Source: Sistotremastrum niveocremeum HHB9708 | Taxonomy: Eukaryota; Basidiomycota; Agaricomycetes; Sistotremastrales; Sistotremastraceae | NCBI GenBank assembly: GCA_001630475.1 | Contig: KV419423.1 | Span: forward strand, 368,454 to 432,453 | Length of the DNA stretch: 64,000 bases | Direction: 5' to 3' | Shown: in pieces, positions 36,365 to 46,292 of the stretch | Layout of the letters: each line of letters begins with the position of its first letter | How positions within the stretch are numbered: position 1 is the first letter of the stretch | The notes under the pieces: generated by a model | The model's database searches: none | The model's input: the letters and a program-made list of their open reading frames with translations, nothing else | Told to the model about the DNA's origin: nothing | Translations under genes and position numbers: made by a program

Positions 36365-37230
36365 ATGCAGAAAGACCGTGAGTCCGGCGATCTCGAGCTT
36401 GGCGAACAAGAGACTAGGACAGCCCTAATCGAGAGGGTGAAATATTGGAGAGACATGACATCTGTTGAGCTTGTTTTCGTGAGTAAAAGAAAATCCCTCA
36501 CAGAGAAAGCAAGTGGATTTGATCATATGACTACATCCAGGTTACACTTTTCTTGACGATAGTTACTGCATTCCTTTCCCCCATCAGCCAGCTATATCTA
36601 ACGCCGTTGCTGGGAGGCGGTACGAGCTATTTAGCCAAGGCCCAAGGTGTGCCACCGAACATACCTCTTGAGCTTGCATCGGGGTCCTATTGTTTATCCA
36701 TGGCTTTCGGGGTGAGGATCGTTTCGAGTGTCAATGGGCATGTAGAATAACCCCAACTGACCCGCGACCAGTACCTTTGTGCCAGCGCATGTCTGTGGGT
36801 GGTTGTGAATTCAGGACAGGTCCTCCTAGACCTGGATTCCAAGGCACCGATTCAACATTTCGAAAATACCGGCCAGGTGCTGGAACAGGTAGTCAGCGTG
36901 GCGCATATCACTCTCTTCCCGTGCATAATATTGGGAGCGTTTGGAGGCATAGCAGAAATGTGGACTGCCGCGCTTTCCTTCTCCGATCAACAACCTCTTC
37001 TCTTGACTTGCATTGTCATCGTTTCGATCTTGGGCTTCATGACTTTCGTGTCCTTGATTGTTGTGATGCTCCATGCTATTGCGCATGACGACTCGCCTTA
37101 TGCAAACCCGTGGAGCGATCGCCTTCGAGCATGCTTCTCCCGGCGCAAGAATAAACGTCCGTCGAGTATAAACAAAGAGGACCAACAAGTTCAATCACGC
37201 CAACCCTCGCCCGAACCGGGCACGGCTTGA
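36365..37230 (+). CDS. multi-pass membrane protein of unknown function
   Basis: Exons 36365-36478, 36541-36711 and 36772-37230 give about 247 residues. Hydrophobic segments are ELVFVTLFLTIVTAFL, a short LCASACLWVVV, ITLFPCIILGAFGG and LLLTCIVIVSILGFMTFVSL followed by IVVMLHAIA. The N-terminus is acidic and hydrophilic; the C-terminus is basic then Gln/Ser/Pro-rich (RRKNKRPSS ... QSRQPSPEPG) and probably cytosolic. The layout resembles large families of 4-TM hypothetical proteins in agaricomycetes (DUF6535-like neighbours), but I cannot assign a family. Splice sites GTGAGT...CAG and GTGAGG...CAG keep the frame. Confidence 0.6.
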
Positions 37231-37530
37231 GCAATATCGGACCCAGGAATCATGGTGTTCTTGGAAGAGGGCTGCGAGCTCTTGATACCACGACATTGCT
37301 TGTCATGTTTTGTACAGTGTACTCGAATAGCCTACGGATCGACCATGTAATTCACGAGTAATTTTTTTCCACTTTCAGTTGTGATGATCCGGCCGATGAG
37401 AAATAATTACCGAGGCGTCAGTGGGCAAGTCGAAGAATCTCTCTTGCGCAACAGGCCGAGAGCACGCAATGCGACAGAATTCACAAGGGAGGACAAACAA
37501 GGGAGGACAACGATCGACCTCCGGCCGACA

Positions 37531-37647
37531 CAGCGGTGGAAGTTTGGAGACCTCTTTGGCGGATTCGGGAGCATGTGGAGCGATGCTACACAGACCGAGC
37601 CATTGACCTATGGTGATGGCCGTGGTGATGAATGGGAGCTATGTTAG
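37531..37647 (+). pseudogene. tail fragment of the orphan FGDLF/EWELC family
   Basis: The frame ending at 37647 encodes RWKFGDLFGGFGSMW followed by EPLTYGDGRGDEWELC, clearly the last 37 residues of the family at 34781-35640. Upstream in the same frame there is no match to the rest of the family. Instead the DNA around 37480-37510 holds a short tandem repeat (AACAAGGGAGGAC twice). It is probably a residual 3' end of a deleted third copy rather than a functional gene. Confidence 0.65.
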
Positions 37648-37855
37648 GCAGGAGTAGGGCCTGTAAACATAGAATAAGCTGTTTCCTTTGAGTTCCCAGT
37701 CGCTCGTGAAGATAATCCAGCATTTCGGGTATCGTCATTGTATGGTACATTTGTTACCAGAACGGTTGGAGGAGACGGGGCGAAATGATGCTCTGACCAC
37801 CTAGGCAAATGAAGGGACAATAGTCAATATTCAGAAGTTATTCGACTTGGGTCAA

Positions 37856-38718
37856 TCATGGCCATACCTCAAGAAATACGGCTTCAACTGCGCTGGAATC
37901 CTTATCAGACACCTCTAGATATTTCACAGCACTAACTCTCCCTGCCATCTCTTTGCCTTGTTCAAATCTCACGATCTCGTCCGATTTCAAGTCGTCCCTA
38001 TTTTCCTTGCTGTCTCCGTCGCGCATCTCGATATTTGTTGCTACCACAATGATAGGAGGTGAGGGGGCAATGTAGTCGGTCATAGTAGGATACCAGTAAG
38101 AGCCAATTCTATTGAAGGACGGAAGAGAATCGACGCTGAACCAGCATAGGATGACGACGGGCCCGATTGCAATTAAACGGGATGTGAGAACGCGCCAGTC
38201 GTTCACTAAGAGCTCGAAGATCAGCTTTGAATGATACTTCAGATACAGCCCAAACATATACTGACTCTTGATCCCTCTGGGATATTCAGGCCATGCCACA
38301 TCCCAAAGATCAATGTTGTATTCGACACCATCAACCACCGCCATTGTCGTTGATTTTAGGGCGTAGTGTATTTTCTGATGAACGATCAGCGTTCTGCATA
38401 GGTAATGAAGGCTGTTGAGGACCAACATTGGCAACAGAATACATATCAGCATCTTCATGTCTCGAACAATGCTTGAGGAAGACATCCTACGCCCCAAGAT
38501 CAGCTTCGTAGAGAGGATCATGGCATCGGGAAGCGCACCTTTCCACTTTCATCAGGCCCTAGTAAGATGCACTGTATAGTCTTCCCGTTGGATGGAGTTG
38601 AAGCCACCACAGTACTCGCAAGCGACACCCCTGTTTCCGTCCTTGAGACTTTCTGGAAGACAGCGCGACCATCGGCATCAGCTCTCCTCAGTACATTCCC
38701 TTTTGCCTTGCGTGACAT
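37856..38718 (-). CDS. Rho-like small GTPase with degenerate nucleotide-binding motifs
   Basis: Minus-strand exons 38539-38718, 38443-38486, 38266-38393 and 37856-38205 join in frame to about 233 residues. Alignment to Rho/Cdc42 is good along the chain: KTIQCILLGPDESGKD (G1 region), VDGVEYNIDLWDVAWPE (G3 region), PVVILCWFSVDSLPSF, WYPTMTDY, PPIIVVATNIEMRDG (G4) and AVKYLEVSDKDSSAVEAVF (G5). Key residues differ: GK is followed by D instead of S/T, DTAGQ is DVAWP, TKxD is TNIE, and no CAAX box is present. It is likely a pseudoGTPase that no longer binds or cycles nucleotide and is not prenylated. The first 40 residues precede the fold and may be mis-assigned; an upstream exon is possible. Confidence 0.68.
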
Positions 38719-39086
38719 CTATCTTGTCTGTGCCGAAAAAGAGATGTCTCAGACTGTGCACCAAATATCGGTGCGCCCAGAGTATGGCAGCATAGCAACA
38801 ACGTCCTGGGATGGAAAAACCGGAGTATCTCCTATCGCATCCATTCAATTATAGAACAATTTGCGTGGGATATATTGGCTGCACAGCCGTTGAGACTGAG
38901 AGGTCATGCTTAGACTTAGAGATGATGGATGCAAGTAGGAATTGACAATGTACGTAAATAGCGCTAGGGATACGATGAAAAGCGGTGGGCGCGAGCGCCA
39001 GAGCCGGCACTCCAAAACAAATGGACGGGATATGTACAGCAGTGGAAAGGATATATACCTCAAGAAAATGGGAGAGAAGGAGAAGA

Positions 39087-40507
39087 TCACAGAGCCTGAA
39101 TCTGGGCGATGAGAAATTGCTTCTCGTCCTAAAGTCCCAAATATCATTAGTTTCAGTGGGGCTGAGGGAATGGGAGACAAACTGACTGTGAACTGTTCAT
39201 CTGTAAGGGAAGGATCAGTATATTGATCATGATAGCTCAAGTGAGAATGCAAACGAACCTTCTTTGTCGTTATGGAAATCCTTCAAAAAGGCTAGCAGCT
39301 TCGCTTGATTACGGCGTAGAATAGCGACTACTTGAGGTGGCTTATTTGGGTTCGCCACGAAAACCTGGGTAAGACCATGTCAGATCGTAGTCAAAGCAGA
39401 ACATAAGGGTTATTGACTTTGAAGACATGGAACGCCTCAAACTGGATGTTCTTGCTCTTATCCCGTAGTAGATTCATCATCATCTTGAGATTCGCTTCAT
39501 ACGAAATATACCGCGTCATCACGTTGAAATTAGCACGATCAAGAAGGATCTCTCCCAGAAGCTTCAGAGATTGTCGTTTCGTGACGTAATTTGAGGAAGC
39601 GAGGAGTTGTGCGTATGCCATGAAGAACTATTGAAGAGACCATGAGTACAACGAGTCACCGAAGATGAGGGTAACAACTGACGCGATCGTAATTCTTCTC
39701 TAAGTATTCTGCTACCATCGGTTTATGCCGCGTCAGAGTCTCTTTGAAGTTAGCAAAAGCATCGCAGGAAATCCCAAATGTTGTGTCCTCAATATAATGA
39801 GGGAAAGAATAGAACCTGTCGAGCAAGCAGAGGTCAGGGGGGCTCAAGTGACTCCGACGTTCCAGACGCACTTGTCCGAGTATAGGAGGATCTTGCATAG
39901 TGATTCATGCCGTAACATCTCCTTCAGGATCATTCCAGTGTTGAGAGCAACATCCTCGTTGTCGTACCTAGCACAATAAGATAACCGACGACGCGAAGCA
40001 TCAAACTGCATACCCTCCTAATGTTGCGAACAGGATGTCGTGTTTGGCGGTGAGGTACTCTACCGTTGGCCAACGCGAACCGATCTGCCTTCGTAAGAGA
40101 TTGTTGAAAATCTGACTGACGTCTTTCCGAGCTTCAAAGTCGAATTTGTGGATATTTAGGACAAGGGAATGAAGAAGATCGGTATTGTAGGTTTCCTGTG
40201 CTAACTGCGCAACGAGCTCGGGCAAAGGATCTGTAGTAGCATGGGCGATCGTACAGACGTGCAGAAGAAATGAGACGAACCACCATCGCCATACAGTATA
40301 GCCTTGATCTGACCCAAATTTCTTGTCACCTCCTCGTTAGCCTGTACCGAAGTGTGATTAACTCGTTTATGTGGTTCATGACGCCAAGATGCGTGCCTTC
40401 CGCCTTGTTTCGCTTCCAGGCTGACCAGCTTCTAATCTCGGAATCGCGTCTCGTAATCCTCGAACGAGTTCAGCGGGTGTGCGCTGCTTGGCTTTGAAGA
40501 AGTTCAT
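39087..40507 (-). CDS. HYM1: MO25/Hym1 scaffold protein
   Basis: The minus-strand exon chain starts at ATG 40507 (exon 40397-40507, then 40281-40341, 40014-40230 and further) and ends at TGA 39087-39089. The protein begins [20 protein letters not shown] and contains [100 protein letters not shown] and [16 protein letters not shown]. These are hallmarks of the armadillo-like MO25 family, which binds germinal-centre kinases in the RAM/MOR (Cbk1/Orb6) polarity pathway. The first intron appears to begin with GC (AAG|GCACGC) and end CAG; this is needed to join RRK to ANEEV. The stop follows [12 protein letters not shown], the normal family end. Confidence 0.92.
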
Positions 40508-41367
40508 TCTCTAGACCTGAAAAATGATATCTGGAGGTTGAGAGAGAGGAAAGCCGAGTCAGGGCACGGGCTGTGAGTCGGTTCGGTTGGGAAAGGTATC
40601 TCACCCTGCTACATCCGGTAATCGTTTGTGTACTGCTTGTTCGCCTTGTACATGACGACCATCACCGTGCTCGGACCCCTTCCTCATTTTCGAACAATTT
40701 CAGACGAAAGTCAACGAAGATGGCCTCTATCTGTGAGATCGTTGGATGAGAGGGACTGTTGATTGTCTCGGGACTACAAATTGGAACCGGTTCTCCATTA
40801 TCCTTCCGTTTGCGTTGAACTCGGCCTTCGCACTGTGCACCCTTTGCATCCGCAATCCCAATTCTCATGGCTTCTCATTTGCGTTTCATTCGCAACCCAC
40901 TCAAGAAACTCCTTGTTACTGGAACTTTGCATGCTCGAAGTTATCAGGATGGTTCACCCGGTTCGTCGCGCAGCATTGCCAGATAATATGCCATTGTCAT
41001 GGAGTCCTGGACAGCCATTTCACCACTAGCCAGCACCGAACCATTGTATTCTTACTCGTGCAGTAACAGCAGTCAACTGAGTAGACCGTACGGTAGTCGT
41101 ATTCCCTTCGATTATTGCGATGACAAGCATTGAGATTCATTCGTGATTGACAACATAATTATGGCGAAAAAATGATACGCTTTAGACACGCGTGATCAGA
41201 CTTGAAATTTTCAGTCACTGGCATGTCAGAGGTACTGTCTACCCTCTACGGAGTAGCACTGATATCATGATCATGACAAAAGAAATGGGACAGCGCGGTA
41301 TCAGCCACACGCGTCCTTTCACAATCACATTTTGAGTTCGCACGCGATCTGCAGCTGCCTTGGTATT
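40508..41367. other. intergenic stretch upstream of MO25 and U6
   Basis: It lies between the minus-strand MO25 start and the plus-strand U6 gene, so it holds their divergent control regions. No coding gene is supported; I did not find a clear TATA box close to the U6 start. Confidence 0.35.
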
Positions 41368-41489
41368 GTGCACCCTTCGGGGTTGCTTACATAATACTTG
41401 GAACGATACAGAGAAGATTAGCATGGCCCCTGCACAAGGATGACACGCTTAATCAGAGTGGAAGAGCTTCGGCTCTCAATATTTATTTT
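41368..41489 (+). ncRNA. U6 spliceosomal snRNA
   Basis: The sequence has the diagnostic U6 core: the ACAGAGA box at 41408-41414 within TTGGAACGATACAGAGAAG, then GATTAGCATGGCCCCTGC and CAAGGATGACACGC. The 5' stem-loop is ACCC-TTCG-GGGT just after GTGC (41368-41385). A 3' hairpin GAGC-TTCG-GCTC lies at about 41464-41475. A T-rich stretch (TTTATTTT, 41482-41489) fits a Pol III terminator. U6 pairs with U4 and U2 and forms the catalytic core of the spliceosome; the many short introns of this window are its substrates. There is no intron within the conserved core. The exact 3' end is uncertain by some bases. Confidence 0.93.
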
Positions 41490-41790
41490 GTTCATTGTGA
41501 GTATATCTATCTTCATCTGAATTTTCATGGGACGGTCGTGCATTTCGGGTCCCTTGTTTGAAGTTAACCTCCCAGATGTTATCAATTCGTGCTGTGTTTT
41601 AGTGCAACTCTTTTATGGAAACTCAACATAAGACATATTACGCCGACATTACGCGAGCACATCCTTCCCGTGCTATAACTTGCGCGGACCGTATCGAGTA
41701 GTCGGTCTGAAGAGTTTGCACGAGATCGAAGCTTACTACTGTAGCATTCTCGACAAGAGTAATACGCTACGTTGACCGTGGTCATCCTAT

Positions 41791-43392
41791 TCACCACCTC
41801 TTTCCACCTCTCCGAACCGGTTGTCGAACCGCAGGTGCCCTTTTCCTACTTGTATCAGCAACCCGCGTCTCTTCGTCCTCGTCGCTCGAATCCACCTTCG
41901 CCTTGACGCGCTTCGGGGGACGGGTCTCCTCTGTCGACTCTTCTGGCTTCTGACGTTCTGCGGCAGTATTCTGAGAAGGTTTGTCTTCGTCGGATTCAGT
42001 TTCGGTAGCTGACGCGTCTTCATCCATTGGTTGGCTCGACGCGGGAGGAGGTGTTGGTGATTTGCGGATGGGTGGATCTCGTTGTTGCGAGGGGGTCGGA
42101 AGGTTATTCTGTTCCAGAGACGAAGGACGAATTGAGTTCATATACCACTTTAAAAAATTCGCGAAACTCACGTCAACTGCTCTTCCCGGAATAGTCGAGA
42201 TCGGAGGGACAGGATCTGGAGAAGGCTTTGAGTTTGACTCTGGATTTCGATATGGCAGATTTATGAACCCTGTGTATATACGTGTCAATAAATTTCATGG
42301 ATGGCCAGGCCATTTCATTTGCAAACATACTGAGATTTTAGGTGAAGATAAAGCGTCCGAAATTACATGAGTCTCTGTGTTCACATTAAGAAATTAGTCT
42401 CGCACAGACTGAAGTTACCTACTGGAAGCAGGCCGAATGGTGCTGAGCGCGGATCCTATGGTGCGAATTGCATCAACGAAACGGGGCTTCGAGAATGCTC
42501 CTTTCAATTGATGTACCAAAGATCGTTTGGCATGGTTTGCTGTAGTTGACACGTTCTAAGAGTAAGGGACTTCAGACACGAACAAGAGAGCCCCAGATTA
42601 AAATCTCTCACCTTCTCCCATTCTTGTTCTGAGACCGGGCGCTTCGCATCAATAGTCTGGAAAGCCACATGACTTGAAAGCACGAGGGGCACTATGAGAT
42701 GTTTTGATAAAAAATTGGCAGACGTTCTAGGCCCCATTCGCGTCAAGTTCCATCTCCAGGTCCATTCCTCTGGCTGATCGAAGATAAATTGAATTACAAG
42801 ATCCTACCCGATGAAAATCGGAGTCAAGACACGAATTTAAACGTTTGCGCCAGTAGATTGACTCACGTAATCATAAGAATCGAGTACGCTGAAGTCGGCA
42901 TCCTGGAAAGCCTCGACGCTGTGCGCTGCCACGAGTTGTTGAAATTTGTCAGCACGCCACCGTTCCATATCGGCCGATAATTGATCGGCAGAGGTAGGAT
43001 TACAAGCCCGGTAGCGAGTTGTTAAGGAGTTGTTCGTGAGATCTGCGCAAAACGCTTGAGCTCTGACGAAAGCCCGAGGCCGACGAATGAACTGACGTTC
43101 GTACCAACATGATTTGGTGTCCGTGATCACGAATAGCACAGTATTAGTTTCCTCCGATAATACGGTAAATTTCTACGCTGACGCAAGGGTTCGTTAGTTC
43201 AGAGGTAATGAGCCAGAGTGACTCTTTGGGAGTCAGGACCAACCATAAGATAAATTGCCTTGGACGCATCATTCTTGGTTAGCCAAATTGCGTCAATGAG
43301 CGCATCAGAATGTTCCTAGCGATGAAATGTTTAGGTCTTCGCGAAACTTAAGAGGAACGGTGGAATGACTTCACTTGTTCAAAGGAATCCAT
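41791..43392 (-). CDS. XLF/Cernunnos-like non-homologous end-joining factor
   Basis: Minus-strand exons begin 43375-43392, about 43244-43315, and about 42867-43172, then 42612-42803 and further to a stop at 41791. The order fits the XLF head domain: an N-terminal helix EHSDALIDAIWLTKND, strands KFTVLSEETNTVLFVITDTK, CWYERQ, helices around RYRACNP and RWRADKFQQLV, then DLVIQFIF, WTWRWNLTRMGPRTSANFLS and KHLIVPLVLSSHVAF. A helical part follows, then a disordered acidic and Ser/Pro tail ending in a basic-aromatic RRGGKRW. In XLF proteins such a terminal basic-aromatic (X-KBM) motif binds Ku. It would stabilise XRCC4-ligase IV at DNA ends in the nucleus. Overall identity with known XLF is low, so the call rests on pattern and order. 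Confidence 0.62.
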
Positions 43393-43951
43393 AAGCAAGC
43401 TGTGTTCCTGACCGTCGGCAGACTGCGGCAGGCCTCATTTAGCGCCATATTTGAAACTCCGACAGCAAGAGTCTTAGAAAGCCTTTCGACTCAGGAAGCA
43501 CGGTTCTGATTGACGACGAATTTATTGGTCATTTGCAACATTGTCTGTTTCATGAATAATACCCATACGTGCTGGCGCTGCGCCCATCGGCTTTCCACGT
43601 ACTATTTTCTGGGCTTCGTTTGTCATCTTTGGACGAAATTTAGCTCTGGGAGTCTGGGCTGTCGATGAATCTCTGGCTTCTGACAAAGTTTGGGAAGAAA
43701 AGCATGGCCTTGAGGGTTCCCGCCCCCTTATCATGATATCATTCCGGGCGGAAGAGAAGTTATGCCAGTAGCATGATATCGCGTATCGGCTCGATACCGA
43801 CGTCGGTGCCTGCATCAGCGCCTGCATATTCGCACAAAAGGGGTCTTCACTGCCATATATAAGGGACTCATGATGCGCTCCGACTCTCCGTCATTGAATG
43901 TCCACCTTGTACACTCCTCGTACAAGACTCCGATAAACAACTCCCTCAAAC

Positions 43952-44477
43952 ATGTGTGAATGGATCTAGTAAGTCTGTTGAGTCGACTTTGAGCCTATAA
44001 AGTTTGCTCACTCTTCGCACTGCAGTGAAGGCGATGTGTATACCAAGTGCCGCGTAAGCTATCTATGTTTTCAAGAAAAGTTTTCATCCGTTTTACTCCA
44101 TACTCTTTCTTGAAGCATTTCAGGGGCAGGTTCCATACGCATGATCAAAGAGATTGTGGGCGAACGCATTGCAAGAACAGTTCCAAGCATATTCATCATC
44201 CGAAAGATGAATGTGACTGTCCAGCGGTATGTGTTCTCTCATAGCCCAGAAGAAACCGATGTTCTGACAGTCTTACCAGATCGCAAAAGATTATGAAAAG
44301 ACCGTAAACATGTTCCATTTATGGTGTCCGCGATGTCTAGAGCCTAAACCACTTTTGACACCACCGCCTGTGTCGGCTTCACTATCGCGGACATCATCTT
44401 CGAGTTCAACATCAAGCTCCGTGTCCACTTCTTCAACACTGAGCTCCAGTTCGTCTCGCAATTCTCGCATTCGTTAA
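43952..44477 (+). CDS. small Cys/His-rich protein of unknown function
   Basis: An ATG at 43952 starts MCEWIY; exons then encode EGDVYTKC, GRFHTHDQRDCGRTHCKNSS, KHIHHPKDECDCPA and LWCPRC, closing with a Ser/Thr-rich tail (SSSSSTSSSVSTSS) and TAA at 44475-44477. The spacing of Cys and His suggests a zinc-binding fold; similar short MCxW...GDxY...CGH-type proteins are common in agaricomycetes, as far as I know. No signal peptide is visible, so it is probably intracellular. The second splice junction (around 44050-44124) does not close perfectly in my reading: the donor may be GTGCCG rather than GTAAGC. This is either an alternative donor or a defect. Confidence 0.45.
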
Positions 44478-45411
44478 ACTCCACTCCTTTACCACACCGT
44501 GCGCTACAAATCCACAAGCCAGATTATCATATATCCTAGTTCGTCTCTTTTAGTTCCTCTGCATCTTCTTACTCTCTAAAAACTCTTCCCAGCTTAATCA
44601 ATACCTAATCTACGCCTATTCGTCCTGCCTCACTTCACCACAGTTGTGTATTTTTATAATTCCCGGACCGTACATAACATTCTGTACTTGTAACTGCCCA
44701 TTGCATATAACACTTTAGCAGCACCTATACCATGGTCTCGCTTACAAATTTTACTTTGACCGTGAGACGCACTGTGATATCTTCCCGGACACCTTTCTAT
44801 GTCCGGATAATGATGCGTCGGGCGCCTGAGTGGCATTCCTCAGCAAACCAAGCAAGACGTCATTGTGACGAGTTGTGCTTTTTTCGTGTCTGATGTCTGT
44901 GTTGCGCGTTCGTGAGACTCAGTGATTCACGGCCATCATCTTCGAAGCGTAATGCCGCCTCTATTCAGATGCCACGGAAACATTCGATGTGAAGACATTC
45001 ATCAGCTTACGCAGATTTTCAATTTACTTGAGAAGTCATTGGGCGACAATCAGTTGATGTGTCGGTGTGATTATGGCCTCAGCCATGTTGACGTCGACTG
45101 CGTGAGCTCTGGGTGACTGCTTCCGAAATTCGAGTGTTTGCGCCGGCTCAAAAGTAGAGCCGTCTCCGAGGAACGCACCTTTGTTTTATGCTGGCACATG
45201 AACCAGGTCCAAATGCGTTCCAAGTGCCATCTGGAACGTGAGATTTGCGAATAGATTCACATCCATGGGCTAGAGATGTTGCGCTCGGATGCAACAAAGA
45301 CAGGAGTAGCAAGCTGAACCAGATTTCGGCTTCCAGAACAGGTTCAAAGATCCATGACGAGTGCTCTGAATTGAGTATTGTTTCCTTTCATTTTATACCA
45401 GATATCACATA
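44478..45411. other. intergenic stretch, no supported gene
   Basis: Between the end of the Cys/His-rich gene and the end of the YCII gene (convergent). Only short frames; nothing recognised. Confidence 0.35.
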
Positions 45412-45924
45412 TTACAACACTTTCGGGGCAAGGAATGGCAGAATAACCAAGTTTTCGGGATCCCACTGATTTTCCAGTCGAGGAATCAGAAGAGCGGAAG
45501 CTAACATGGGCAATGGTACGCACCACTCCTGTCTTATAGTATACATCTTCTTCGATTAGCTTCTTTGCCTCCTCAATCGTATCCGCTCGAATAAACAAGG
45601 TTGATCCCACAAGCTTCTTGGGCCCCCCGGTCAATGACTCGGGATTCGCAAGCGCACCGCCAAATTCTAAGCGCAATCGTTCAACGTTATCTAGATCTAT
45701 CCGTGAATCTACTCACTGATCAGCCCAGCTTCCCTGTTCGCAGCGACGCCCGCGGCGTGCTCAGCTCTGACGGCCAATCGCCTCTCAAATGCACCTTCAT
45801 CCGTCTTATCAGGTGCATAAACGAAGAAATAGGTCGGGATGGCCTCAGTAGACATTCTAGCTGTTCTCAAGAGATTGCGCGTTCCTTGACGAAAGAGACT
45901 GATTGACCGAGCTTGAAGGAGCAT
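45412..45924 (-). CDS. YCII-domain protein, probably mitochondrial
   Basis: Minus-strand exons 45717-45924, 45524-45666 and 45412-45465 give about 134 residues. The YCII fold is seen as PTYFFVYAPDKTDEGAFERR, RLAVRAEHAAGVAANREAGL, FGGALANPESL, GSTLFIRADTIEEAKKLIEE and DVYYKTGVWDPENLVILPF, with the usual conserved His (RAEHA) and the final DP motif. YCII proteins are small dimeric alpha-beta proteins whose enzymatic role is mostly unknown. The first 24 residues (MLLQARSISLFRQGTRNLLR) are Arg-rich without acids, like a mitochondrial presequence; a start at the internal Met (MSTEAIP) would give a cytosolic form. The gene is divergent from the hydantoinase-B gene with 368 bp between starts. Confidence 0.85.
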
Positions 45925-46292
45925 ATATACGGCGCAAAGCTGATCACTGATCGGGAACAGAAGCGCCCACGAACTCAGCTTACGCAATCTTACGCCATCG
46001 GCCGTAATATCCTAACCTTAACCCACGCTTCAATGAGACCAGTTCGGAACCCGCTCATCAGTTCGACCCGCCCATAACACGCTACACAGCTGTATTACAG
46101 CAACGTCCATTATACGATTCATATTTACCTGAGTTGATTTCCGGTTGAATTCCTTGAGATACATCCATTCAGACTGTCAACTCTTGCGACAAAAGCGGAT
46201 TTCGAGCGGGTGCAATTCTCAGCCTGTATAAAGCTGCCCAAAGACATAGAGGCTTCCAACCTGTTCCAAATTGCTTGCCATCCTGAAACATA
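45925..46292. promoter_or_regulatory. divergent promoter region, YCII and hydantoinase-B genes
   Basis: The 368-bp gap between two divergent starts must contain both promoters. A TATAAAG-like element (GTATAAAGCTGCCC, about 46226) lies some 65 bp before the plus-strand ATG. Shared regulation is possible but not shown by the sequence. Confidence 0.35.
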
